Notes: generated by a model from the sequence alone, not told the origin. Counted from the first letter of the stretch, positions 16,774 through 25,825 are shown. The stretch: DNA of 64,000 nt from Robinsoniella peoriensis (GCF_000797495.1 NZ_JTGN01000004.1:336872-400871); one strand, 5' to 3'. Numbers and translations: made by a program.

Positions 16774-18633
16774 CTATGACAATTCGAACATACCATTATA
16801 AAGCTGATAATATTTACCTTCTTGTTCCAATAATTCCTCATGGCTTCCACGCTCAATAATACAGCCATTTTCCAAAACCATAATGGCATTGGCATTTCGA
16901 ACGGTGGACAGACGGTGAGCTATGACGAATACAGTTCTTCCCTGCATCAGTTTATCCATGCCTTTTTCGATCAGCTTTTCTGTACGGGTATCGATGGAAC
17001 TGGTTGCCTCATCCAGTATCAGTACCAGGGGATCAGCAATTGCCGCACGGGCAATGGACAATAACTGGCGCTGTCCCTGGGAAAGATTGGTTCCGTCACT
17101 GTGCAGCATGGTCTGATATCCATTTGGCAGCCTCCGGATAAAGGAATGGGCATTGGCAAGCTTTGCTGCCGCAACCACCTCTTCATGATCCGCATCCAGT
17201 TTTCCATACCGGATATTTTCTTCAATTGTTCCGGTAAAAAGATGGGTATCCTGTAAAACCATTGATAATGAATGGCGCAGGTCATCCTTTTTGATCTGCT
17301 TTATATCAATTCCATCATAGGTGATGACGCCTTGATTAATTTCATAAAAACGGTTGATCAGATTTGTAATGGTAGTCTTTCCGGCTCCTGTTGAACCCAC
17401 AAAAGCGATCTTCTGCCCTGGCTTGGCATAGAGATTTAATTTGTGCAGAATTTCATGATTTTCTTCATAAGAGAAGGATACATCATGAAAACGTACATCT
17501 CCTCTCATGGGAACCAGAACTTCTTTTCCATCTTTGTCAGGACAACTCCATGCCCAGTGATGATCCCGCTCCCTGCATGGCACCAGGCTTCCATCTGCGC
17601 CTGCAACCACCGGCGTCAGTGTAGTCTTTCCAGCATCTTCCTCTTCTGCTTCTTCAATAACTTCAAATATCCGCTCCGCACCTGCGACTGCCGCCAGTAT
17701 AAAATTCATCTGCTGAGTAAATTGATTAATCGGCATTGCTGTCTGCCGTACATATACCAGATAACTGGATAAGCTGCCAAGATCCATCAGCCCGCTGATT
17801 GCAAACAAACCGCCAATGCACGCTGAAATCGCATAATTCAGATAAGAAATGCTGACAATTACCGGCACCATTCGTCCCCCATGAGTGAGCGCTTCTGTTG
17901 CAGATGCCCGGAGTTTTTCATTTCTCCTCTCAAATTCCCGGATATTTTCTTCTTCATGGTTGAACACCTTGACCACTTTAGCGCCTTCCACCATTTCTTC
18001 TACAAACCCGTTCAGGCTTCCCAGATATTTTTGCTGCTGTGCGAAATACTTCTGGCTTTTTTTGCTGCTGTAACGGATGAATGCAAACATACAGATAAAA
18101 GATACAAAAACAACGAGACTCAGCCTGGCATTTAAAACCACAATCATTACAATCGTTCCCACGGTGACAATAAAGCTTTGTATTACCATGGTGAAACTAT
18201 TGTTCAACCCTTCCTGTACCGTATCCATGTCATTGGTAAACCGTGACATTAACTCGCCGTGGGTCTTTGCATCAAAGTAAGACAGCGGCAGATTCTGGGT
18301 CTTACTAAACAGATCACTTCGGATTTCCTTTACCATTGCCTGTGCCGTTCTCACCATCAACTGGGTATAACCAAAGGTACATAAAACTCCGGTCAGATAC
18401 ATGGTTCCCATAAAGAGCAGCATTTTAATCAGCCCGGGTATATCTCCGGGAACGATATAATCGTTTACAATAGGCTTTAAAAGATAAGTGCCGTAAATAT
18501 TGGCTCCCGCTGATATTACAACCATAACCGTCACCAGGCATAGCGCAAAGATATGGCGTTTAAAATAGCGCAGCATAGTTTTTAAGGTTTTCTTGATGTT
18601 TCTGGGCTTCTTATATCCTATTACTTTTGCCAT
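16774..18633 (-). CDS. Heterodimeric ABC exporter subunit (catalytic-type NBD)
   Basis: A 619-residue fused membrane/ATPase protein with six membrane helices in about residues 20-310. The nucleotide domain has Walker A GSTGAGKTT, signature LSQGQRQLLSIARA, and Walker B LVLILDEATSSID with its catalytic glutamate. An insert of about 45 residues (VVAGADGSLVPCRERDHHW region) extends the linker before the ATPase domain. It overlaps the partner gene by one base. Such pairs export drugs, lipids or peptides; the adjacent MarR regulator favours a drug or toxic metabolite. After its stop lies the ilvD scrap. Confidence 0.93.
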   Translation of the reverse strand: MAKVIGYKKPRNIKKTLKTMLRYFKRHIFALCLVTVMVVISAGANIYGTYLLKPIVNDYIVPGDIPGLIKMLLFMGTMYLTGVLCTFGYTQLMVRTAQAMVKEIRSDLFSKTQNLPLSYFDAKTHGELMSRFTNDMDTVQEGLNNSFTMVIQSFIVTVGTIVMIVVLNARLSLVVFVSFICMFAFIRYSSKKSQKYFAQQQKYLGSLNGFVEEMVEGAKVVKVFNHEEENIREFERRNEKLRASATEALTHGGRMVPVIVSISYLNYAISACIGGLFAISGLMDLGSLSSYLVYVRQTAMPINQFTQQMNFILAAVAGAERIFEVIEEAEEEDAGKTTLTPVVAGADGSLVPCRERDHHWAWSCPDKDGKEVLVPMRGDVRFHDVSFSYEENHEILHKLNLYAKPGQKIAFVGSTGAGKTTITNLINRFYEINQGVITYDGIDIKQIKKDDLRHSLSMVLQDTHLFTGTIEENIRYGKLDADHEEVVAAAKLANAHSFIRRLPNGYQTMLHSDGTNLSQGQRQLLSIARAAIADPLVLILDEATSSIDTRTEKLIEKGMDKLMQGRTVFVIAHRLSTVRNANAIMVLENGCIIERGSHEELLEQEGKYYQLYNGMFELS

Positions 18634-20360
18634 TATTTATCAGCTCCTTCCTGTCCCGAAGTATATACTTCCTGATAAATGGGGTTTGTCTCCACTAACG
18701 TCTCATGGGTTCCTATCGCATTGATACGCCCGTCATCCAATACAATAATCTGGTCTGCATTTTTGACAGAACTGATTCTCTGGGCGATTATTATCTTTGT
18801 GGTATCTCCCATGTACTGTTCCAGTCCGTCCCGGATCTTCTTTTCCGTTGCGGTATCCACCGCACTTGTAGAATCATCCAGGATCAGTATTTTAGGACGT
18901 TTTAACAATGCCCTGGCAATGCAGAGACGCTGCTTCTGTCCACCGGATACGTTGACCCCCCCCTGACCCAGATCAAAATCCAGACCCTGGGGAATCTTTT
19001 TCAGAAATTCGTCAGCACATGCAATATGACATGCCCGGTTAATTTCACTGTCATCCGCCTTTTCATTTCCCCAGAGCAGATTTTCCCGGATCGTTCCCGA
19101 AAATAATGTATTTCTCTGTAATACCATACCGATTGCTTCTCTCAAATGCTTCATCGGATACTCTTTTACATCGATACCGTCAATCTTAACGGTTCCTTCC
19201 GTCACATCGTACAGCCGCGGAATCAACTGCACCAGCGATGTCTTGGCAGATCCTGTGCCGCCTATGATACCAATGGTCTGCCCTGCTTCGATGTGAAATG
19301 TAATATCGCTGAGTACATATTCTTCTGCTTCCTCTTTGTATTTGAAATTGACATGTTCAAAATCGATGCTCCCACTTCCTACTTCTATATCTTTTGCCAT
19401 GTCATCTTTGATTTCGCTTTGTTCTTCCATGACTTCCTGGATACGTCCTGCACTCGCAACACTTCTGGTAAGCATCATAAATACATTGGAAAGCATCATC
19501 AGGGAATTCAATATCTGCAGTACATAACTTAAGAAACCGGTCAGTTCCCCAACCTTCATACTGCCCACAAATATCAGATTGCCGCCAAACCAGAGAATAG
19601 CCACAATGGTAAAATACATCACAAACTGAAAACATGGCATATTAAGCACTGCCGTATGAAAAGCTTTTTCGCTGGTAAACTGTAGATTATCATTTACTTC
19701 TTTAAACTTTTCCTTTTCATAATTTCCCCGGACAAAGGATTTCACAACCCGGATTGCGATAAGGTTTTCCTGGGTCACCCGGTTCACCATATCCACAGCT
19801 TTTTGCATTTTCCCATACATGGGACGCAGTTTCCTTATAATGCAAATAAGTGCAACGGCCAAAATCGGTACTGCTGCCACAAAGACAAGTGCCAGCCTGG
19901 CATTAATCACAAATGACATCGTGATTGCCATCACCAGCATGACAGGTGCCCGAACAGCCGGCCGTATTCCTCCGCTGATGGCATTTTGCAGAACAGCTAC
20001 ATCACTGGTAAGCCTGGTGATCAGTGAGGAAGTAGAAAACCGGTCCATATTCCCAAAGGAAAACTCCGAAAGCCGGCGAAATTCTTCCCCCCGAAGCTCT
20101 GCCCCAAATCCCTGTCCCGCCAGCGCCGCAAAACGGGCATATAAGATTCCCAGAAACAGTGATAAAAGAGCACACAATGCCATCAGAGAACCTTTCAGAA
20201 AGATATACGGAACATCTTTATTCACCACGCCTACGTCAATGATATCTGCCATAATCATGGGAATAATTAATTCAAACATGGTTTCCAGCACTACACAAAT
20301 GCAGCTAATGTAAAGATATTTTTTATAATTATGAAAATATCTCATGAATTTCTGAATCAT
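18633..20360 (-). CDS. Heterodimeric ABC exporter subunit (degenerate-site NBD)
   Basis: A 575-residue half-transporter with six membrane helices and an ATPase domain: Walker A GGTGSAKTS, signature VSGGQKQRLCIARAL, and Walker B ILILDDSTSAVD. The residue after the Walker B aspartate is Asp rather than Glu, the usual sign of the non-hydrolytic site in heterodimeric exporters. It pairs with the overlapping downstream gene. It starts 18 bases after the MarR gene and shares its promoter. Confidence 0.93.
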   Translation of the reverse strand: MIQKFMRYFHNYKKYLYISCICVVLETMFELIIPMIMADIIDVGVVNKDVPYIFLKGSLMALCALLSLFLGILYARFAALAGQGFGAELRGEEFRRLSEFSFGNMDRFSTSSLITRLTSDVAVLQNAISGGIRPAVRAPVMLVMAITMSFVINARLALVFVAAVPILAVALICIIRKLRPMYGKMQKAVDMVNRVTQENLIAIRVVKSFVRGNYEKEKFKEVNDNLQFTSEKAFHTAVLNMPCFQFVMYFTIVAILWFGGNLIFVGSMKVGELTGFLSYVLQILNSLMMLSNVFMMLTRSVASAGRIQEVMEEQSEIKDDMAKDIEVGSGSIDFEHVNFKYKEEAEEYVLSDITFHIEAGQTIGIIGGTGSAKTSLVQLIPRLYDVTEGTVKIDGIDVKEYPMKHLREAIGMVLQRNTLFSGTIRENLLWGNEKADDSEINRACHIACADEFLKKIPQGLDFDLGQGGVNVSGGQKQRLCIARALLKRPKILILDDSTSAVDTATEKKIRDGLEQYMGDTTKIIIAQRISSVKNADQIIVLDDGRINAIGTHETLVETNPIYQEVYTSGQEGADK

Positions 20361-20378
20361 TGCACATTCTCCTTCCCG

Positions 20379-20813
20379 CTATTTGCCGTTTATATTTTCA
20401 TACATCCGGTTTAAAAAATTCCGATACTGCTCCCGTTCTTCTTCTGTAAATCCCTGCAGGCTTTTTTCATCTGCCTCTTCACAGATTTTTTCCCACTCTC
20501 CAAGGGAAACAAGCCCTGCATCCGTCAGTACAATGTGAAATGCCCGGCGGTTTCCCGCTACATCCATTCGTTTTATCAATCCGTTCTTTTCCATCGTATC
20601 CAGCATCTTCGACATGGTAGCCGGCTCCACATTGCAAAACGAAGCCAGTTCCTTCTGCATACATGCTCCATGATCATAGAGATAATGCAGAACCTTAGGC
20701 TGCCCCACACAAAGTCCCGCTTCCAGAAGTTTGGGGCGGATCATATTTCTCTGGGCATGAAATGTCCTTGAGATAAGCAGGTGGAGGGAATCTTTTTTAA
20801 TATTTATATTCAT
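20379..20813 (-). CDS. MarR-family transcriptional regulator
   Basis: A 144-residue winged-helix protein; the DNA-binding region is near CMQKELASFCNVEPATMSKMLD, with the wing near RMDVAGNRRAFHIVLTDAG. It is the first gene of the exporter operon, and its own promoter is flanked by two palindromic boxes, so it probably represses itself and the exporter until a ligand binds. AGGAGGTATT precedes the ATG. Confidence 0.9.
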   Translation of the reverse strand: MNINIKKDSLHLLISRTFHAQRNMIRPKLLEAGLCVGQPKVLHYLYDHGACMQKELASFCNVEPATMSKMLDTMEKNGLIKRMDVAGNRRAFHIVLTDAGLVSLGEWEKICEEADEKSLQGFTEEEREQYRNFLNRMYENINGK

Positions 20814-20831
20814 TTGTAATACCTCCTATCA

Positions 20832-20886
20832 TTAGTCAACTAACTATTAGTATACTAACTATATCGCTATATGTGACGGGAGTCAA
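20832..20886 (-). promoter_or_regulatory. MarR-controlled promoter with two TTAG-N4-CTAA boxes
   Basis: On the minus strand TTGACT (20881-20886), 17-base spacer, TATAGT (20858-20863). Immediately downstream are TTAGTATACTAA (20847-20858, perfect palindrome, touching the -10 box) and TTAGTCAACTAA (20832-20843), 15 bases apart centre to centre. Confidence 0.75.
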
Positions 20887-21086
20887 TACCTCTTTTGATA
20901 ATGGAGGGAGGGAGATATCTGTTGTTTTTGGATTGGAATTCATTTTTCGGAAAATATATGCTTTAGATTATCGATTTCTGTTACGGATAGATTTATGATA
21001 ATTTACAATTGATCTGGGTTTGAAGATTTCATAAATTAGATGAATAGATTTTTTAATACTTCAGCGAATAATTTTATTTTAAATTT

Positions 21087-21443
21087 GGGTTTCGCTGAGT
21101 AATGACGCTTTGTGATGTAGGTAGTGTACGAAAAGATGGGTGTGGGAAACTGGCATGGGCTCCGTCAGCTGGCCGCAGAACTGGTATTTTCTAACCTTTC
21201 CGAAGCGCTTTTTGGCGGCACGCGGGCATTCGCTCCGAAATCCTGATGCATTTCGCAGCTCACTGCCCGCTTAGTATCCGATGGGAGCCAGTCGAATACT
21301 ATCCGCCAAAAAACACTTCGGAAAGGTAAGTAAATACTCAGCTCTGCTCTACGCTTCCTACGCCCATACCAGTTTCCCACACCCATCTTTCCGAGATAGC
21401 ATTCGTTGATACAAAGCTGGTTTTCTCAGCAGGTTGGAACCCC
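21087..21443 (+). repeat. Palindromic dispersed element, copy A (complete)
   Basis: An element of about 357 bases that folds into one long interrupted hairpin. Outer arms: AAGATGGGTGTGGGAAACTG near 21132 and its inverse near 21371-21391, with weaker complementarity running out to GGGTT/AACCC at the ends. Middle arms: ACCTTTCCGAAG (21194-21205) with CTTCGGAAAGGT (21316-21327), plus TTTTTGGCGG with its inverse. Core: GCGGGCA/TGCCCGC enclosing a smaller stem with loop CCTGATGC, then the conserved TTAGTATCCGATGGGAGCCA block. It lies between the MarR gene and the EutJ-like gene. Copies B and C are at 49106 and 63742. Confidence 0.85.
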
Positions 21444-21464
21444 TGGGCTGTGGCGGGCTGTTCG

Positions 21465-22283
21465 TTATTGGATAAACACACAATTCATAGCAATACCAAC
21501 CGGTGTCACCAAAAACGGATTTTCCGGCTTTATTGTTTTAATTCCTGTCTTCTTCTCGAAGATCTCCTCTATTCCTGTAAGGCAGCAAGTTCCTCCGCAC
21601 AGATAGATTCCTTTGATTTTCTGATCGTGGATATATTTGTTGACAATGGATGCCATTTTTTCGAAAACCGGTTTTACAACCGGGAATATTTCTTTATGAT
21701 TGCTGTAATCCTGTTTCATTACCTCGGCTTCTTCAAAAGATATGTGATATCTACCGGAAAGAACCAGGGTCACATGGGTTCCTCCTGTTGCCTCGTCCTG
21801 AATTTCTTCTACTTTGCCGTTTTTGATGATTGCCAGCCCTGTAGTACCGCCTCCGATATCAACAATTACTCCATCTTTAATCTCATAGACTGAGTTGGCG
21901 GCAGATGGCTCATCCAGGATATTGATTACCTCGAACCCCGCCCCTTCCGCTACATAAGTATGGGTCTTTAAACTGCTTTGCGTACCTGCCGGCATTGCAA
22001 TCGCACATTGTGTCAATTCGCATTTCAAACGTTCTTCCAGCTTTGCCTTTAATTTTTTGACAATCTCAAGTGCGCCCAGATAATCTACCACAACACCGTC
22101 TCTCAATACTCTGGCACTTTGCTTTTCACATGCCACGGGCTGATTATTTTCATCTAATACAGCAATTACAATATATGCCGTACCCAGGTCCAATCCTACC
22201 TTTAACTTGCCTTTATAGGGGAAAGTTTTTGTCTCAGCTTCTGTGACCTTTTTCATGTACTCATTTACTTTTTCTATATTCAT
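21465..22283 (-). CDS. EutJ-like actin/Hsp70-fold ATPase (orphan)
   Basis: A 272-residue protein with the ASKHA ATPase pattern: phosphate-1 VGLDLGTAY near residue 29, phosphate-2 VIVDIGGGTTGLAI near 140, and the adenosine motif YLCGGTCCLTGIEEIF near 230. It matches EutJ, the chaperone-like protein of ethanolamine-type microcompartment operons, thought to help reactivate or assemble enzymes. No shell protein or signature enzyme is present in the window. Its only partner is the 2-hydroxyacid dehydrogenase gene 19 bases upstream, probably co-transcribed. The role here is unknown. Confidence 0.82.
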   Translation of the reverse strand: MNIEKVNEYMKKVTEAETKTFPYKGKLKVGLDLGTAYIVIAVLDENNQPVACEKQSARVLRDGVVVDYLGALEIVKKLKAKLEERLKCELTQCAIAMPAGTQSSLKTHTYVAEGAGFEVINILDEPSAANSVYEIKDGVIVDIGGGTTGLAIIKNGKVEEIQDEATGGTHVTLVLSGRYHISFEEAEVMKQDYSNHKEIFPVVKPVFEKMASIVNKYIHDQKIKGIYLCGGTCCLTGIEEIFEKKTGIKTIKPENPFLVTPVGIAMNCVFIQ

Positions 22284-22302
22284 TCAAAAAACTCTCCCGT
22301 AA

Positions 22303-23250
22303 TTACAATATTTTATTGATCTGCTCGCCCTTTAACCACTGGTCGATATTTCGGAACACAATTTCAGCTCTGATTTCCATAGATTCTTTTGTAGCAAATG
22401 CCACATGGGGAGTTACAATGGTATTTTTCGCATGAAGCAGCGGATGATCGGTATTAAGCGGAGGTTCCACTTCGAATACATCGATGCCTGCTCCTGCAAT
22501 GCGTCCTTCATTCAGTGCCTTTGCCAGAGTATCTGAATCCACTACGGGTCCTCTTGCAGCATTTATCAGGATCGCAGATTTTTTCATATATCCAATGGTC
22601 TCCTGGTTGATCAGATGGCGGGACTGTTCCGTTAACGGGCAGTGGAGTGCTACAATATCTGCTTCTTCCAACAAGTCTTTTAACGGCATATAAGTGATCA
22701 GTTCACTGTTCTCCTTCTTTGAAAATCCATTATAGGCAATGACTTTACAGCCGAATGCACTGCAAAGCTGTGCGGTACGCATTCCGATTGCTCCTGTACC
22801 TATGATTCCCACAGTTTTTCCTTTTAATTCAAAACCAACAAGACCATCCTTCGTTTTTCCATCCCTGCAGCGTGCTTCCACCTGAGGAACATTTCGAAGA
22901 AGTGAGAGTATCATGCCCAGCGTAAGCTCTGCTACTGATTCATTTGAATATCCGGAAGCGTTACTAAGGGCAGCTCCCATTTCTTTTGCGGCCTCCAGAT
23001 CTACATGATCTACACCGGTAAATGCCACATCTATAAATTTTAAATGGCTGCAATTGCGAATTACTTCCTGTCTCAGCGGCATATTCGCCAGTATCAGGAT
23101 ATCCGCATCTTTGCTTTCTTCCTTTAATACTTCCTCATCACTGCTCTTTTCATATGCGCGGAAGGTATGTCCTGCTTCTTCCAGCGGTTTTATATAGCTT
23201 TTTAATATATCCTCGCTGACTGCAAGGGATTCTAACATTACAATATTCAT
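22303..23250 (-). CDS. D-isomer 2-hydroxyacid dehydrogenase
   Basis: A 315-residue NAD-dependent dehydrogenase. The nucleotide fold shows GTGAIGMRTA near residue 150. The catalytic triad is visible as R in NAARGPVVD, E in GIDVFEVEPPL and H in VTPHVAFATKE. This family reduces 2-keto acids to D-2-hydroxy acids (phosphoglycerate, lactate, glycerate or hydroxyisocaproate types). It lacks the ACT domain of long SerA proteins. It is co-directional with, and 19 bases from, the EutJ-like gene. Confidence 0.9.
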   Translation of the reverse strand: MNIVMLESLAVSEDILKSYIKPLEEAGHTFRAYEKSSDEEVLKEESKDADILILANMPLRQEVIRNCSHLKFIDVAFTGVDHVDLEAAKEMGAALSNASGYSNESVAELTLGMILSLLRNVPQVEARCRDGKTKDGLVGFELKGKTVGIIGTGAIGMRTAQLCSAFGCKVIAYNGFSKKENSELITYMPLKDLLEEADIVALHCPLTEQSRHLINQETIGYMKKSAILINAARGPVVDSDTLAKALNEGRIAGAGIDVFEVEPPLNTDHPLLHAKNTIVTPHVAFATKESMEIRAEIVFRNIDQWLKGEQINKIL

Positions 23251-23320
23251 GAAATTACTCCTTTATTCTTTGGTAAAATTAAAAAATTCAAATAGAGTAT
23301 ACATCAGCCGTCCGCAGAAA

Positions 23321-24139
23321 TCAATAGCCCTCAACATCATAATAAAAAGCATACTGCTGCAGAATTCCGGCAAATCCCTGATACTTTGAAAATGGGAAAC
23401 CCTCCGGATAATGACGGTCTAATACCTTCTGAATATGGGTATCTATGGGAAATGCATCGATATGATGCAGTGCAAACAGACATATGCATTCTGCCACCTT
23501 TATTCCAACTCCGCATAACTTTAAAAGTTCTCTTCTGGCATCCTCATAATTTAAATCATAGAGACGGTATAAATCAAAACCTCCGCTTACGACCATATCT
23601 GCGGTCTTTCTGATATACTTATTCCGGTACCCCAGGCTGCAGGAACACAGATCCTCTTCACCCAGACCTGCAAGCGCCTCCGGTTTGGGGAACGTATAAT
23701 ATGTTTCATTCCGGAAATTTGTTCTTTTTTCTCCATAGGCTCTGCAAAGAGACTCTACGCATTTTTTAATCCTCGGAATGTTGTTTTGCTGGGATATGAT
23801 AAAAGTAATTACCATTTCCCAAAGCTCCTGGCGCAGGATGCGGATCCCTCTGCCATATGCACAAGCGTTTTGCATGTACAGATCCTTACTTTCAATCTGT
23901 GCCTTAAATGCTCCATAATCTGTCGTAAGATCAAAGTAAGAATCCCAGATCTCACGAAATTCATTCTCTTCACAGAAAAAAGTGATTTCTTCCTCCTGCT
24001 GCACTATCTCCAGATACCGCTCCCGGGCTATCAGGGAATAGCTGCCGTCTTCCCTTTTGTTCAAGCGGAAACACTGCCCGGAATCAGCAATCTGTGCTAT
24101 ATCAAAGTCCTTAATGATCTTTATTGTCTTTTCTGTCAT
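23321..24139 (-). CDS. 8-oxoguanine DNA glycosylase/AP lyase, OGG1 type
   Basis: A 272-residue base-excision repair enzyme. The OGG N-terminal domain begins with DIAQIADSGQCFRLN. The helix-hairpin-helix-GPD region reads LCGVGIKVAECICLFA, with K as the Schiff-base nucleophile, followed by FPIDTH with the catalytic Asp. It removes 8-oxoguanine and cuts the abasic site. It has its own ribosome site (AAGGAAAAT) and stands between unrelated genes in the same direction. Confidence 0.92.
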   Translation of the reverse strand: MTEKTIKIIKDFDIAQIADSGQCFRLNKREDGSYSLIARERYLEIVQQEEEITFFCEENEFREIWDSYFDLTTDYGAFKAQIESKDLYMQNACAYGRGIRILRQELWEMVITFIISQQNNIPRIKKCVESLCRAYGEKRTNFRNETYYTFPKPEALAGLGEEDLCSCSLGYRNKYIRKTADMVVSGGFDLYRLYDLNYEDARRELLKLCGVGIKVAECICLFALHHIDAFPIDTHIQKVLDRHYPEGFPFSKYQGFAGILQQYAFYYDVEGY

Positions 24140-24240
24140 GTATTTTCCTTACTGTCTTTTGTGTAAATGTATTATATATAAATTTCTTATCTCCGGTATC
24201 TGTATCTTTGTTTAAAGCAATTGATTAGTACCTCATACTT

Positions 24241-25251
24241 CTAATCATTCGACTTTAAATGTACAATTTTATTTTTCGTTCGGTTTTCAATTATTTCTAA
24301 CTGCCCAATACTCTGTACAAATTTTGCAAAAGTTGCATAACCGTAATCCTTCACTTTAAAGTTATCAAATTTCCGGTGAATCCGATTGCCTAAGAATGCC
24401 AGTTCCATGCCTTCCCTGCCGCTGCTTCGTACCAGGTTAATGGCATATTCCGACAGCTGCTCTTTCTTAATATTGTTATCTTTCATACGAACCATGATGG
24501 CATTATTGTTCTTGGTAAGTTCAAAGCTTTCCATTTCTTCCAAAAACTTTGACAGGGAACTGTATCCATAATTACGGACATCAAAATCCGAATATTTCTT
24601 CACCAGCCGGCTTCCGATTTCCCCAAGCCCGGTCATTCTGTCCTTGTCATCATTTTCTGTTATAATGGATACGATGTCATTCTCAATGACACGTTTGCTG
24701 ATAATACTGCTGTCTTCCATCCCCGGCTGGCTGTCTCCCAGGCGGCTTCTGCTGCCGATTGAGCTGTCACTTAATCGGCTCTTATGAACAAAGACTTCTT
24801 CCTGTGTTTCTTCATCCTGCTCCAGCAAAATCTCCAGATTCGTAAATACCGTACAGGCAGCACGGAAAGATCTTGGAGTCTTTTCCTCTCCCATTCCGAT
24901 TACATCTTTACCGGATTCCCGCAGCCTCCCCGCTAACCGTGTAAAGTCGCTGTCGCTGGAAACGATACAGAAACCATCTACATTATTGGTATACAATATA
25001 TCCATGGCATCAATAATCAATGCGGAATCGGTTGCATTTTTCCCTACGGTATTGCTGAACTGCTGGATTGGCATAATAGAATTCTCAAGGAGTGCCTGTT
25101 TCCATCTCGTCGTCTGCGCACTGGTCCAATCTCCATAAATTCTCTTGTATGTGATGACTCCGTACTTGGTCATTTCATTCAGAATACAAGATATATATTT
25201 TGAAGAAATATTGTCTGAATCGATCAATACTGCAAATGTTTTTTCTCTCAT
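24241..25251 (-). CDS. NYN-domain protein with two OST-HTH/LOTUS domains
   Basis: A 336-residue protein. The N-terminal NYN (PIN-like nuclease) domain shows acidic residues in LIDSDN (near residue 10), TDSALIIDAMD and VSSDSDF, the expected metal-binding set. After a Ser/Arg-rich linker (about 155-190) come two related winged-helix modules, RNYGYSSLSKFLEEM and KDYGYATFAKFVQSI, matching OST-HTH/LOTUS domains that bind RNA. It is a probable ribonuclease or RNA-binding regulator; the natural target is unknown. Confidence 0.88.
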   Translation of the reverse strand: MREKTFAVLIDSDNISSKYISCILNEMTKYGVITYKRIYGDWTSAQTTRWKQALLENSIMPIQQFSNTVGKNATDSALIIDAMDILYTNNVDGFCIVSSDSDFTRLAGRLRESGKDVIGMGEEKTPRSFRAACTVFTNLEILLEQDEETQEEVFVHKSRLSDSSIGSRSRLGDSQPGMEDSSIISKRVIENDIVSIITENDDKDRMTGLGEIGSRLVKKYSDFDVRNYGYSSLSKFLEEMESFELTKNNNAIMVRMKDNNIKKEQLSEYAINLVRSSGREGMELAFLGNRIHRKFDNFKVKDYGYATFAKFVQSIGQLEIIENRTKNKIVHLKSND

Positions 25252-25288
25252 TTTTTTGTTACCCTCTTTTCATTTCATATCATGTGAA

Positions 25289-25627
25289 TTAATACAATAG
25301 ACTCCGAAGCAGTTCTTTCAAGAGCTGTTCCAGATCCGCTACTGCACATCCGCCCTCATTTCGGTCATCTTCAAACCCGCTATAATAGCCATACAGAAGT
25401 TCCAATTGCAGCCAACGTCCCTCTTTTACCGCCTTTATTACTATATCTGCTGCAGAATTATTTTTGTAAACATAACGGGACAGCGCTCTTGCAACCCCGT
25501 CAATATTTCTCTTATCTAACAACCTTTCTTTGGAAGCCCGGTTCAGCTTTTCTGCCAGTTCCGGATTGTCCTTCATTATTTCGTCGTAGTCTTTCCCTTT
25601 TTCCAATCTCCCGATCTTCTCCTTCAT
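25289..25627 (-). CDS. Conserved-looking hypothetical protein, 112 residues
   Basis: A predominantly helical soluble protein, starting MKEKIGRLEKGKDYDEIM, with an acidic stretch SGFEDDRNEGG and a leucine-rich C-terminus. It has no signal peptide or membrane segment and no family I recognise. The gene lies 37 bases upstream of the NYN gene in the same direction and may be co-transcribed with it. Codon usage looks like its neighbours. Confidence 0.65.
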   Translation of the reverse strand: MKEKIGRLEKGKDYDEIMKDNPELAEKLNRASKERLLDKRNIDGVARALSRYVYKNNSAADIVIKAVKEGRWLQLELLYGYYSGFEDDRNEGGCAVADLEQLLKELLRSLLY

Positions 25628-25825
25628 TTGGCACTTATTGCGTAATTTTTCTTATTTTATTATAATTTAAATGAACGCAAATAGCAATGTTATCTGAGGG
25701 ATTCTTTGATAAAGTTATTATTTCCTACTCCGGACGCGTATACTTTCCTTAACTTTCAGAATCAATCTTAACCTTTTCATAAGTTTATCTTCACTTTTTA
25801 TAAATGATTGCACATACATTTTTTA
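25628..25825. other. AT-rich intergenic region, nothing assigned
   Basis: Divergent spacer between the 112-residue gene and the symporter. It contains no frame of note; the promoter for the symporter is at its right end. Confidence 0.5.

Noticed and set aside
21165..21386. Minus-strand frame across repeat copy A (similar frames cross copies B and C) giving a shared peptide around EMHQDF
   Set aside because: The frame has no ribosome site, differs at many amino acids between copies, and the base changes follow stem pairing rather than codon positions; it is a by-product of the repeat.
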